Source of the DNA: Hydractinia symbiolongicarpus
Taxonomy: Eukaryota > Cnidaria > Hydrozoa > Anthoathecata > Hydractiniidae
Direction of reading: 5' to 3'
Length of the DNA: 64,000 nucleotides
NCBI RefSeq assembly: GCF_029227915.1
Contig: NC_079881.1
Span: forward strand, 9,982,001-10,046,000
Positions 43,392 through 53,485 of the stretch are shown here, in pieces (positions within the stretch are counted from its first letter, which is position 1; the number at the start of each line of letters is the position of its first letter). Below the pieces are notes generated by a model, which was not told where the DNA came from, searched no databases, and saw nothing but the letters and a program-made list of their open reading frames with translations. The translations under genes were made by a program, and so were the position numbers.

Positions 43392-43917
43392 GATTCCGTT
43401 GTGTAGTGGTTATCACGTGCGCTTTACACGCGCAAGGTCCCCGGTTCGAGCCCGGGCGGAATCATTGATGTTTCCGCGAAGCGAACCTCGGAAGAGCCTC
43501 TGTAGGTTCCATGGTGTAATGGTTAGCACTCAGGACTCTGAATCCTGCGATCCGAGTTCAAGTCTCGGTGGAACCTGTGCCGTTATTTGTGCCTCGGAAG
43601 CACCTATTGGGCGTTTGGAAGCAACGGCACTTCAAATATTTTAGTCATTTGCAAGAAGACATTGTAATAACAACGTTCTTCTGAAATGCATCGGATTAGG
43701 GCACAGTGCCTTGTTAGCGCAGTAGGCAGCGCGTCAGTCTCATAATCTGATGGTCGTGAGTTCGATCCTCACACCGGGCAAGGCTTTTAAAAGCCGCAGT
43801 GAATCAAATTTTTGACGCCTATTACAAAACTAGCAACTCAACAATGATTTTGCCCGGGCTCGAACCGGGGACCTTGCGCGTGAGAAGCGCACGTGATAAC
43901 CGCTACACTACGGAATC
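43392..43917. tRNA. Unit 74: Val-TAC, Gln, Met, Val-body CTC(-)
   Basis: Val+ 43392-43464; Gln 43505-43576; Met 43708-43780 (CACCGGGCA end); Val- 43845-43917. Confidence 0.86.
43845..43917 (-). tRNA. Val-body tRNA with CTC (Glu) anticodon
   Basis: Loop TTCTCAC. The 3' acceptor strand is CAAAATC, with two mismatches. Confidence 0.8.
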
Positions 43918-44008
43918 CAATGAATTTTGGAACCGATGACGAAGGAAAGCAATACAAGGCTAAAATAGCTAGAGAAAAAAGCAAAAACATGTCGCTTGTT
44001 AGTTGCCA

Positions 44009-44534
44009 GATTCCGTAGTGTAGTGCTTATCACGTGCGCTTTACACGCGCAAGGTCCCCGGTTCGAGACCGGGCGGAATCATTGATGTTTCCGCGAAGCG
44101 AACCTCGGAAGAACCTCTGTAGGTTCCATGGTGTAATGGTTAGCACTCAGGACTCTGAATCTTGCGATCCGAGTTCAAGTCTCGGTGGAACCTGGGCCGT
44201 TATTTGTGCTTCGGAAGCACCTATTGGGCGTTTGGAAGCAACGGCACTTCAAATATTTTAGTCATTTGCAAGAAGACATTGTAATAACAAGGTTCTTCTG
44301 AAATGCATCGGATTAGGGCACAGTGCCTTGTTAGCGCAGTAGGCAACGGGTCAGTCTCATAATCTGAAGGTCGTGAGTTCGATCCTCACACAGGGCAAGG
44401 CTTTTAAAAGCCGCAGTGAATCAAATGTTTGACGCCTATTACAAAACTAGCAACTCAACAATGATTCCGCCCGGGCTCGAACCGGGGACCTTGCGCGTGT
44501 GAAGCGCACGTGATAACCGCTACACTACAGAATC
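44009..44534. tRNA. Unit 75: Val-TAC, Gln, Met, Val-CAC(-)
   Basis: Val+ 44009-44081 (GAGACCGG); Gln 44122-44193; Met 44325-44397 (GGCAACGGGTC); Val- 44462-44534. Relative of unit 93. Confidence 0.85.
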
Positions 44535-44625
44535 CAATGAATTTTGTAACCTATGACGAAGGAAAGCAATACAAGGCTAAAATAGCTAGAGAAAAAAGCA
44601 AAAACATGTCGCTTGTTAGTTGCCA

Positions 44626-44698
44626 GATTCCGTAGTGTAGTGGTTATCACGTGCGCTTAACACGCGCAAGGTCCCCGGTTCGAGCCCGGGCGGAATCA
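44626..44698 (+). tRNA. tRNA-Val (AAC), reference copy
   Basis: Identical to the Val-TAC copy except for one base: the anticodon loop is TTAACAC, so position 34 is A and the anticodon is AAC. In eukaryotes A34 is normally edited to inosine, which would read GUU, GUC and GUA. This form makes up 40 of the 99 plus-strand Val genes. It is the only form from 58.4 kb to the right edge. Confidence 0.95.
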
Positions 44699-44738
44699 TT
44701 GATGTTTCCGCGAAGCGAACCTCGGAAGAGCCTCTGTA

Positions 44739-44809
44739 GGTTCCATAGTGTAATGGTAGCACTCAGGACTCTGAATCTTGCGATCCTAGTTCAAGTCTCG
44801 GTGGATCCT
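44739..44809 (+). pseudogene. tRNA-Gln (CTG), 71 nt, degenerate
   Basis: It shares the D-loop deletion, ATAGTG A box, CCTAG T stem and GGATCCT end with 16055. Confidence 0.7.
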
Positions 44810-44887
44810 CTGCCGTTAGTTGTGCCTCGGAAGCACCTATTGGGCGTTTGGAATCAACGGCACTTGAAATTGTTTAGTCATTTGCAA

Positions 44888-44915
44888 GATCCGAGTTCAA
44901 GTCTCTGTGGAACCT
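44888..44915 (+). pseudogene. tRNA-Gln 3' fragment
   Basis: 28 nt, matching 16204-16231. Confidence 0.85.
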
Positions 44916-45045
44916 GTGCCGTTATTTGTGCTTTGGAAGCACTTATAGGGCGTTTGGAAGCAACGGCACTTTAAATTTTTAGTCATTTGCAAGAAGACAT
45001 TGTAATAACAACGATCTTCTGAAATGCATCGCATTAGGGCAAAGT

Positions 45046-45118
45046 GCCTTGTTAGCGCAGTAGGCAGCGCGTCAGTCTCACAATCTGAAGGTCGTGAGTT
45101 CGATCCTCACACAGGGCA
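45046..45118 (+). tRNA. Met-body tRNA with CAC (Val) anticodon
   Basis: The loop CTCACAA gives CAC, from T36 to C, in an otherwise standard elongator Met body. MetRS depends heavily on CAU, while ValRS reads A35 and C36, so valine charging is conceivable. The sister copy at 16362 has CAT. Confidence 0.86.
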
Positions 45119-45346
45119 AGGCTTTTAAAAGCCGCAGTGAATCAAATGTTTGACGCCTATTACAAAACTAGCAACTCAACAATGATTCCGCCCGGGCTCG
45201 AACCGGGGACCTTGCGCGTGTGAAGTGCACGTGATAACCGCTACACTACGGAATCCAATGAATTTTGGAACCTATGACGAAGGAAAGCAATACAAGGCTA
45301 AAATAGCTAGAGAAAAAAGCAAAAACATGTCGCTTGTTAGTTGCCA

Positions 45347-45872
45347 GATTCCGTAGTGTAGTGGTTATCACGTGCGCTTAACACGCGCAAGGTCCCCGGT
45401 TCGAATCCGGGCGGAATCATTGATGTTTCCGCGAAGCGAACCTCGGAAGAGCCTCTGTAGGTTCCATGGTGTAATGGTTAGCACTCAGGACTCTGAATCC
45501 TGCGATCCGAGTTCAAGTCTCGGTGGAACCTGTGCCGTTAGTTGTGCCTCGGAAGCACCTATTGGGCGTTTGGAAGCAACGGCACTTGAAATATTTTAGT
45601 CATTTGTAAGAAGACATTGTAATAACAACGTTCTTCTGAAATGCATCGGATTAGGGCACAGTGCCTTGTTAGCGCAGTAGGCAGCGCGTCAGTCTCATAA
45701 TCTGAAGGTTGTGAGTTCGATCCTCACACAGGGCAAGGCTTTTAAAAGCCGCAGTGAATCAAATGTTTGACGCCTATTACAAAACTAGCAACTCAACAAT
45801 GATTCCGCCCGGGCTCGAACCGGGGACCTTGCGCGTGTGAAGCGCACGTGATAACTGCTACACTACGGAATC
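45347..45872. tRNA. Unit 77: Val-AAC, Gln, Met, Val-CAC(-)
   Basis: Val+ 45347-45419 (GAATCCGGG T arm); Gln 45460-45531; Met 45663-45735; Val- 45800-45872. Confidence 0.9.
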
Positions 45873-45963
45873 CATTGAATTTTGGAACCTATGACGAAGG
45901 AAAGCAATACAAGGCTAAAATAGCTAGAGAAAAAAGCAAAAACATGTCGCTTGTTAGTTGCCA

Positions 45964-46489
45964 GATTCCGTAGTGTAGTGGTTATCACGTGCGCTTAACA
46001 CGCGCAAGGTCCCCGGTTCGAGCCCTGGCGGAATCATTGATGTTTCCGCGAAGCGAACCTCGGAAGAGCCTCTGTAGGTTCCATGGTGTAATGGTTAGCA
46101 CTCAGGACTCTGAATCCTGCGATCCGAGTTCAAGTCTCGGTGGAACCTGTGCCGTTAGTTGTGCCTCGGAAGCACCTATTGGGCGTTTGGAAGCAACGGC
46201 ACTTCAAATATTTTAGTCATTTGCAAGAAGACATTGTAATAACAACGTTCTTCTGAAATGCATCGGATTAGGGCACAGTGCCTTGTTAGCGCAGTAGGCA
46301 GCGCGTCAGTCTCATAATCTGAAGGTCGTGAGTTCGATCCTTACACATGGCAAGGCTTTTAAAAGCCGCAGTGAATCAAATGTTTGACGCCTATTACAAA
46401 ACTAGCAACTCAACAATGATTCCGCCCGGGCTCGAACCGGGGACCTTGCGCGTGTGAAGCGCACGTGATAACCGCTACACTACGGAATC
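45964..46489. tRNA. Unit 78: Val-AAC, Gln, Met, Val-CAC(-)
   Basis: Val+ 45964-46036 (CCCTGG); Gln 46077-46148; Met 46280-46352 (CATGGCA end); Val- 46417-46489. Confidence 0.88.
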
Positions 46490-46580
46490 CAATGAATTTT
46501 GTAACCTATGACGAAGGAAAGCAATACAAGGCTAAAATAGCTAGAGAAAAAAGCAAAAACATGTCGCTTGTTAGTTGCCA

Positions 46581-47106
46581 GATTCCGTAGTGTAGTGGTT
46601 ATCACGTGCGCTTTACACGCGCAAGGTCCCCGGTTCGAGCCCGGGCGGAATCATTGATGTTTCCGCGAAGCGAACCTCGGAAGAGCCTCTGTAGGTTCCA
46701 TGGTGTAATGGTTAGCACTCAAGACTCTGAATCCTGCGATCCGAGTTCAAGTCTCGGTGGAACCTGTGCCGTTATTTGTGCCTCGGAAGCACCTATTGGG
46801 CGTTTGGAAGCAACGGCACTTCAAATACTTTAGTCATTTGCAAGAAGACATTGTAATAACAACGTTCTTCTGAAATGCATCGGATTAGGGCACAGTGCCT
46901 TGTTAGCGCAGTAGGCAGCGCGTCAGTCTCATAATCTGAAGGTTGTGAGTTCGATCCTCACACAGGGCAAGGCTTTTAAAAGCCGCAGTGAATCAAATGT
47001 TTGACGCCTATTACAAAACTAGCAACTCAACAATGATTCCGCCCGGGCTCAAACCGGGGACCTTGCGCGTGTGAAGCGCACGTGATAACCGCTACACTAC
47101 GGAATC
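46581..47106. tRNA. Unit 79: Val-TAC, Gln, Met, Val-CAC(-)
   Basis: Val+ 46581-46653; Gln 46694-46765 (A29; only TTT after it); Met 46897-46969; Val- 47034-47106 (CTCAAACC in the B box). Confidence 0.86.
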
Positions 47107-47382
47107 CAATGAATTTTGGAACCTATGACGAAGGAAAGCAATACAAGGCTAAAATAGCTAGAGAAAAAAGCAAAAACATGTCGCTTGTTAGTTGCCAGAT
47201 TCCGTAGTGTAGTGGTTATCACGTGCGCTTAACACGCGCAAGGTCCCCGGTTCGAGCCCTGGCGGAATCACTGATGTTTCCGCGAAGCGAACCTCGGAAG
47301 AGCCTCTGTAGGTTCCATGGTGTAATGGTTAGCACTCAGGACTCTGAATCCTGCGATCCGAGTTCAAGTCTCGGTGGAACCT

Positions 47383-47436
47383 GTGCCGTTAGTTGTGCCT
47401 CGGAAGCACCTATTGGGCGTTTGGAAGCAACGGCAC
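47383..47436 (+). other. Stem-loop trailer after Gln (reference copy)
   Basis: Directly after Gln, GTGCCGTT (47383-47390) pairs perfectly with AACGGCAC (47429-47436). Inside it, GTGC (47395-47398) pairs with GCAC (47406-47409) around a 7-nt loop CTCGGAA. A T4 follows. Nearly every intact unit has this fold. It could be a 3' processing or termination aid for the Val-Gln precursor, or a separate small RNA once the tRNA 3' end is cut. The fold is visible in the sequence; any function is inference. Confidence 0.55.
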
Positions 47437-47650
47437 TACAAATATTTTAGTCATTTGCAAGAAGACATTGTAATAACAACGTTCTTCTGAAATGCATCGG
47501 ATTAGGGCACAGTGCCTTGTTAGCGCAGTAGGCAGCGCGTCAGTCTCATAATCTGAAGGTCGTGAGTTCGATCCTTACACAGGGCAAGGCTTTTAAAAGC
47601 CGCAGTGAATCAAATGTTTGACGCCTATTACAAAACTAGCAACTCAACAA

Positions 47651-47736
47651 TGATTCCGCCCGGGCTCGAACCGGGGACCTTGCGCGTGTGAAGCTTTACA
47701 CGCGCAAGGTCCCCGGTTCGAGCCCGGGCGGAATCA
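47651..47736. pseudogene. 86-bp palindrome: Val(-) 3' half fused to Val(+) 3' half
   Basis: The left arm is the minus-strand Val from discriminator to anticodon loop (47651-47693). The right arm is the plus-strand Val from anticodon loop to discriminator (47694-47736). The arms are reverse complements with a single mismatch. The 5' halves of both genes and the whole 91-nt spacer between them are gone. The join GAAGCTTTAC keeps a shared GC, consistent with a microhomology deletion. Confidence 0.9.
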
Positions 47737-47776
47737 TTGATGTTTCCGCGAAACGAACCTCGGAAGAGCCTCTGTA

Positions 47777-47848
47777 GGTTCCATAGTGTAATGGTTAGCA
47801 CTCAGGACTCTAAATCCTGCGATCCGAGTTCAAGTCTCGGTGGACCCT
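47777..47848 (+). tRNA. Gln-body tRNA with CTA (amber suppressor) anticodon
   Basis: The loop CTCTAAA gives CTA, from G36 to A, which would read UAG. The B box GTTCAAG is intact. The A box has ATAGTG and the acceptor has one mismatch (T3 with C70). It is the best preserved of the three CTA copies. Confidence 0.85.
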
Positions 47849-48116
47849 GTGCCGTTATTTGTGCCTTGGAAGCACCTATTGGGCGTTTGGAAGCAACGGC
47901 ACTTCAAATATTTTAGTCATTTGCAAGAAGACATTGTAATAACAACGTTCTTCTGAAATGCATCGGATTAGGGCACAGTGCCTTGTTAGCGCAGTAGGCA
48001 GCGCGTCAGTTTCATAATCTGAAGGTCGTGAGTTCGATCCTCACACAGGGCAAGGCTTTTAAAAGCCGCAGTGAATCAAATGTTTGACGCCTATTACAAA
48101 ACTAGCAACTCAACAA

Positions 48117-48172
48117 TGATTCCGCCCGGGCTCGAACCGGCGACCTTGCGCGTGTGAAGCGCACGTGATAAC
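48117..48172 (-). pseudogene. Truncated tRNA-Val, 5' end lost
   Basis: Fourth copy of the GATAAC/GGCAC junction. Confidence 0.88.
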
Positions 48173-48253
48173 GGCACTTCAAATTTTTAGTCATTTGCAA
48201 GAAGACATTGTAATAACAACGTTCTTCTGAAATGCATCGGATTAGGGCACAGT

Positions 48254-48322
48254 GCCTTGTTAGCGCAGTAGCGCGTCAGTCTCATAATCTGAAGGTCGTG
48301 AGTTCGATCCTCACACAGGGCA
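48254..48322 (+). pseudogene. tRNA-Met (CAT) with 4-nt D-loop deletion (69 nt)
   Basis: GCAGTAGCGCG replaces the normal segment, removing four bases of the D loop between GCGC repeats. The anticodon and T arm are normal. The D loop is too short for the usual G18-G19 contacts. Confidence 0.75.
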
Positions 48323-48459
48323 GGGCTTTTAAAAGCCGCAGTGAATCAAGTGTTTGACGCCTATTACAAAACTAGCAACTCAACAATGATTTCGCCCGGG
48401 CTCGAAACGGGGACCTTGCGTGTGTGAAGCGCACGTGATAACCGCTACACTACGGAATC
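48254..48459. tRNA. Unit 82 (truncated): short Met, Val-CAC(-)
   Basis: Met 48254-48322; Val- 48387-48459. Val+ and Gln are missing. Confidence 0.84.
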
Positions 48460-48550
48460 CAATGAATTTTGGAACAGATGACGAAGGAAAGCAATACAAG
48501 GCTAAAATAGCTAGAGAAAAAAGCAAAAACATGTCGCTTGTTAGTTGCCA

Positions 48551-49076
48551 GATTCCGTAGTGTAGTGGTTATCACGTGCGCTTAACACGCGCAAGGTCCC
48601 CGGTTCGAGCTCGGGCGGAATCATTGATGTTTCCGCGAAGCGAACCTCGGAAGAGCCTCTGTAGGTTCCATGGTGTAATGGTTAGCACTCAGGACTCTGA
48701 ATCCTGCGATCCGAGTTCAAGTCTCGGTGGAACCTGTGCCGTTAGTTGTGCCTCGGAAGCACCTATTGGGCGTTTGGAAGCAACGGCACTTGAAATATTT
48801 TAGTCATTTGCAAGAAGACATTGTAATAACAACGTTCTTCTGAAATGCATCGGATTAGGGCACAGTGCCTTGTTAGCGCAGTAGGCAGCGCGTCAGTCTC
48901 ATAATGTGAAGGTTGTGAGTTCGATCCTCACACAGGGCAAGGCTTTTAAAAGCCGCAGTGAATCAAATGTTTGACGCCTATTACAAAACTAGCAACTCAA
49001 CAATGATTCCGCCCGGGCTCGAACCGGGGACCTTGCGCGTGTGAAGCGCACGTGATAACTGCTACACTACGAAATC
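48551..49076. tRNA. Unit 83: Val-AAC, Gln, Met, Val-CAC(-)
   Basis: Val+ 48551-48623 (GAGCTCGGG); Gln 48664-48735; Met 48867-48939 (G40); Val- 49004-49076. Confidence 0.88.
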
Positions 49077-49167
49077 CAATGAATTTTGGAACCTATGACG
49101 AAGGAAAGCAATACAAGGCTAAAATAGCTAGAGAAAAAAGCAAAAACATGTCGCTTGTTAGTTGCCA

Positions 49168-49693
49168 GATTTCGTAGTGTAGTGGTTATCACGTGCGCTT
49201 AACACGCGCAAGGTCCCCGGTTCGAGCCCGGGCGGAATCATTGATGTTTCCGCGAAGCGAACCTCGGAAGAGCCTCTGTAGGTTCCATGGTGTAATGGTT
49301 AGCACTCAGGACTCTGAATCCTGCGATCCGAGTTCAAGTCTCGGTGGAACCTGTGCCGTTAGTTGTGCCTCGGAAGCACCTATTGGGCGTTTGGAAGCAA
49401 CGGCACTTGAAATATTTTAGTCATTTGCAAGAAGACATTGTAATAACAACGTTCTTCTGAAATGCATCGGATTAGGGCACAGTGCCTTGTTAGCGCAGTA
49501 GGCAGCGCGTCAGTCTCATAATCTGAAGGTCGTTAGTTCAATCCTCACACAGGGCAAGGCTTTTAAAAGCCGCAGTGAATCAAATGTTTGACGCCTATTA
49601 TAAAACTAGCAACTCAACAATGATTCCGCCCGGGCTCGAACCGGGGACCTTGCGCGTGTGAAGCGCACGTGATAACCGCTACACTATGGAATC
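49168..49693. tRNA. Unit 84: Val-AAC, Gln, Met, Val-CAC(-)
   Basis: Val+ 49168-49240 (GATTTCG); Gln 49281-49352; Met 49484-49556 (AGTTCAATCC); Val- 49621-49693. Confidence 0.88.
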
Positions 49694-49784
49694 CAATGAA
49701 TTTTGTAACCTATGACGAAGGAAAGCAATACAAGGCTAAAATAGCTAGAGAAAAAAGCAAAAACATGTCGCTTGTTAGTTGACA

Positions 49785-50310
49785 GATTCCGTAGTGTAGT
49801 GGTTATCACGTGCGCTTTACACGCGCAAGGTCCCCGGTTCGAGCCCGGGCGGAATCATTGATGTTTCCGCGAAGCGAACCTCGGAAGAGCCTCTGTAGGT
49901 TCCATGGTGTAATGGTTAGCACTCAGGACTCTGAATCCTGCGATCCGAGTTCAAGTCTCGGTGGAACCTGTGCCGTTAGTTGTGCTTCGGAAGCGCCTAT
50001 TGGGCGTTTGGAAGCAACGGCACTTGAAATATTTTAGTCATTTGCAAGAAGACATTGTAATAACAACGTTCTTCTGAAATGCATCGGATTAGGGCACAGT
50101 GCCTTGTTAGCGCAGTAGGCAGCGCGTCAGTTTCATAATCTGAAGGTCGTCAGTTCGATCCTCACACAGGGCAAGGCTTTTAAACGCCGCAGTGAATCAA
50201 ATGTTTGACGCCTATTACAAAACTAGCAAATCAACAATGATTTCGCCCGGGCTCGAACCGGGGACCTTGCGCGTGTGAAGCGCACGTGATAACCGCTACA
50301 CTACGGAATC
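49785..50310. tRNA. Unit 85: Val-TAC, Gln, Met, Val-CAC(-)
   Basis: Val+ 49785-49857; Gln 49898-49969; Met 50101-50173 (T32); Val- 50238-50310. Confidence 0.9.
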
Positions 50311-50401
50311 CAATGAATTTTGGAACCGATAACGAAGGAAAGCAATACAAGGCTAAAATAGCTAGAGAAAAAAGCAAAAACATGTCGCTTGTTAGTTGCC
50401 A

Positions 50402-50927
50402 GATGCCGTAGTGTAGTGGTTATCACGTGCGCTTTACACGCGCACGGTCCCCGGTTCGAGCCCGGGCGGAATCATTGATGTTTCCGCGAAGCGAACCTCG
50501 GAAGAGCCTCTGTAGGTTACATGGTGTAATGGTTAGCACTCAGGACTCTGAATCTTGCGATCCGAGTTCAAGTCTCGGTGGAACCTGGGCCGTTATTTGT
50601 GCCTCGGAAGCACCTATTGGGCGTTTGGAAGCAACGGCACTTCAAATATTTTAGTCATTTGCAAGAAGACATTGTAATAACAAGGTTCTTCTGAAATGCA
50701 TCGGATTAGTGCACAGTGCCTTGTTAGCGCAGTAGGCAGCGCGTCAGTCTCATAATCTGAAGGTCGTGAGTTCAATCCTCACACAGGGCAAGGCTTTTAA
50801 AAGCCGCAGTGAATCAAATGTTTGACGCCTATTACAAAACTAGCAACTCAACAATGATTCCGCCGGGGCTCGAACCGGGGACCTTGCGCGTGTGAAGCGC
50901 ACGTGATAACTGCTACATTACGGAATC
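50402..50927. tRNA. Unit 86: Val-TAC, Gln, Met, Val-CAC(-)
   Basis: Val+ 50402-50474 (GATGCCG); Gln 50515-50586 (GGTTACA); Met 50718-50790; Val- 50855-50927. Confidence 0.86.
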
Positions 50928-51018
50928 CAATGAATTTTGGAACCTATGACGAAGGAAAGCAATACAAGGCTAAAATAGCTAGAGAAAAAAGCAAAAACAT
51001 GTCGCTTTTTAGTTGCCA

Positions 51019-51544
51019 GATTCCGTAGTGTACTGGTTATCACGTACGCTTAACACGCGCAAGGTCCCCGGTTCGAGCCCAGGCGGAATCCTTGATGTTT
51101 CCGAGAAGCGAACCTCGGAAGAGCCTCTGTAGGTTCCATGGTGTAATGGTTAGCACTCAGGACTCTTAATCCTGCGATCCGAGTTCAAGTCTCGGTGGAA
51201 CCTGTGCCGTTATTTGTGCCTCGGAAGCACCTATTGGGCGTTTGGAAGAAACAGCACTTGAAATATTTTAGTCATTTGCAAGAAGACATTGTAATAACAA
51301 CGTTCTTCTGAAATGCATCGGATTAGGGCACAGTGCCTTGTTAGCGCAGTAGGCAGCGCGTCAGTCTCATAATCTGAAGGTCGTCAGTTCGATCCTCACA
51401 CAGGGCAAGGCTTTTAAAAGCCGCAGTGAATCAAATGTTTGACGCCTATTACAAAACTAGCAACTCAACAATGATTCCGCCCGGGCTCGAAGCGGGGACC
51501 TTGCGCGTGTGAAGCGCATGTGATAACCGCTACACTACGGAATC
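51019..51544. tRNA. Unit 87: Val-AAC (weak), Gln-body CTT, Met, Val-CAC(-)
   Basis: Val+ 51019-51091 (as unit 63); Gln-type 51132-51203; Met 51335-51407; Val- 51472-51544. Confidence 0.84.
51132..51203 (+). tRNA. Gln-body tRNA with CTT (Lys) anticodon
   Basis: Third CTT copy, same body as 41037, but in a different left context, so it was moved by recombination. Confidence 0.88.
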
Positions 51545-51635
51545 CAATGAATTTTGGAACCGATGACGAAGAAAAGCAATACAAGGCTAAGATAGCTAGA
51601 GAAAAAAGCAAAAACATGTCGCTTGTTAGTTGCCA

Positions 51636-52161
51636 GATTCCGTAGTGTAGTGGTTATCACGTGCGCTATACACGCGCAAGGTCCCCGGTTCGAGCCCGGG
51701 CGGAATCATTGATGTTTCCGCGAAGCGAACCTCGGAAGAGCCTCTGTAGGTTCCATGGTGTAATGGTTAGCACTCAAGACTCTGAATCCTGCGATCCGAG
51801 TTCAAGTCTCGGTGGAACCTGGGCCGTTATTTGTGCCTCGGAAGCACCTATTGGGCGTTTGGAAGCAACAGCACTTCAAATATTTTAGTCATTTGCAAGA
51901 AGACATTGTAATAACAACGTTCTTCTGAAATGCATCGGATTAGGGCACAGTGCCTTGTTAGCGCAGTAGGCAGCGGGTCAGTCTCATAATCTGAAGGTCG
52001 TGAGTTCGATCCTCACACAGGGCAAGGCTTTTAAAAGCCGCAGTGAATCAAATGTTTGACGCCTATTACAAAACTAGCAACTCAACAATGATTCCGCCCG
52101 GGCTCGAACCGGGGACCTTGCGCGTGTGAAGCGCACGAGATAACTGCTACATTACGGAATC
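51636..52161. tRNA. Unit 88: Val-TAC (A33), Gln, Met, Val-CAC(-)
   Basis: Val+ 51636-51708 (TATACAC); Gln 51749-51820 (A29); Met 51952-52024; Val- 52089-52161. Copy of unit 72, 9,478 bp away. Confidence 0.84.
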
Positions 52162-52252
52162 CAATGAAATTTGGAACCTATGACGAAGGAAAGCAATACA
52201 AGGCTAAAATAGCTAGAGAAAAAAGCAAAAACATGTCGCTTTTTAGTTGCCA

Positions 52253-52778
52253 GATTCCGTAGTGTACTGGTTATCACGTGCGCTTAACACGCGCAAGGTC
52301 CCCGGTTCGAGCCCAGGCGGAATCATTGATGTTTCCGAGAAGCGAACCTCGGAAGAGCCTCTGTAGGTTCCATGGTGTAATGGTTATCACTCAGGACTCT
52401 GAATCCTGCGATCCGAATCCAAGTCTCGGTGGAACCTGTGCCGTTATTTGTGCCTCGAAAGCACCTATTGGGCGTGTGGAAGCAACGGCACTTCAAATAT
52501 TTTAGTCATTTGCAAGAAGACATTGTAATAACAACGTTCTTCTGAAATGCATCGGATTAGGGCACAGTGCCTTGTTAGCGCAGTAGGCAGCGCGTCAGTC
52601 TCATAATCTGAAGGTCGTGAGTTCGATCCTCACACAGGGCAAGGCTTTTAAAAGCCGCAGTGAATCAAATGTTTGAAGCCTATTACAAAACTAGCAACTC
52701 AACAATGATTCCGCCCGGGCTCGAACCTGGGACCTTGCGCGTGTGAAGCGCACGTGATAACCGCTGCACTACCGAATC
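52253..52778. tRNA. Unit 89: Val-AAC, Gln (B-box damage), Met, Val-CAC(-)
   Basis: Val+ 52253-52325; Gln 52366-52437 (CCGAATCCAAG); Met 52569-52641; Val- 52706-52778. Confidence 0.83.
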
Positions 52779-52869
52779 CAATGATATTTGGAACCTATGA
52801 CGAAGGAAAGCAATACAAGGTTAAAATAGCTACAGAAAAAAGCAAAAACATGTCGCTTGTTAGGTGCCA

Positions 52870-53394
52870 GATTCCGTTGTGTAGTGGTTATCACGTGCGC
52901 TTTACACGCGCAAGGTCCCCGGTTCGAGCCCGGGCGGAATCATTGATGTTTCCGCGAAGCGAACCTCGGAAGAGCCTCTGTAGGTTCCATGGTGTAATGG
53001 TTAGCACTCAGGACTCTGAATCCTGCGATCCGAGTTCAAGTCTCGGTGGAACCTGTGCCGTTATTTGTGCTCGGAAGCACCTATTGGGCGTTTGGAAGCA
53101 ACGGCACTTCAAATATTTTAGTCATTTGCAAGAAGACATTGTAATAACAACGTTCTTCTGAAATGCATCGGATTAGGGCACAGTGCCTTGTTAGCGCAGT
53201 AGGCAGCGCGTCAGTCTCATAATCTGAAGGTCGTGAGTTCGATCCTCACACAGGGCAAGGCTTTTAAAAGCCGCAGTGAATCAAATGTTTGAAGCCTATT
53301 ACAAAACTAGCAACTCAACAATGATTCCGCCCGGGCTCGAACCTGGGACCTTGCGCGTGTGAAGCGCACGTGATAACCGCTACACTACCGAATC
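52870..53394. tRNA. Unit 90: Val-TAC, Gln, Met, Val-CAC(-)
   Basis: Val+ 52870-52942; Gln 52983-53054; Met 53185-53257; Val- 53322-53394. One base is lost in the trailer loop (GTGCTCGGAAGCAC); the stem is kept. Confidence 0.89.
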
Positions 53395-53485
53395 CAATGA
53401 TTTTTGGAACCTATGACGAAGGAAAGCAATACAAGGTTAAAATAGCTACAGAAAAAAGCAAAAACATGTCGCTTGTTAGGTGCCA

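Larger units (their letters stand above)
42158..43464. repeat. Duplicated block C (units 72-74), sister at 51636-52942
   Basis: Constant offset of 9,478 bp. It includes the A33 Val-TAC and the B-box-damaged Gln. Confidence 0.8.
44626..45255. tRNA. Unit 76 (rearranged): Val-AAC, Gln, Gln fragment, Met-body CAC, Val-CAC(-)
   Basis: Val+ 44626-44698; Gln 44739-44809 (71 nt, degenerate like 16055); Gln fragment 44888-44915; Met-type 45046-45118; Val- 45183-45255 (anticodon-stem mismatch). Sister of unit 28. Confidence 0.83.
47198..47736. tRNA. Unit 80: Val-AAC, Gln, Met, then fused Val halves
   Basis: Val+ 47198-47270; Gln 47311-47382; Met 47514-47586; palindromic Val fusion 47651-47736. Confidence 0.88.
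47777..48172. tRNA. Unit 81: Gln-body CTA, Met, Val(-) fragment
   Basis: Gln-type 47777-47848; Met 47980-48052 (T32); truncated Val- 48117-48172. The Val+ of this unit is the right arm of the palindrome. Confidence 0.86.
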
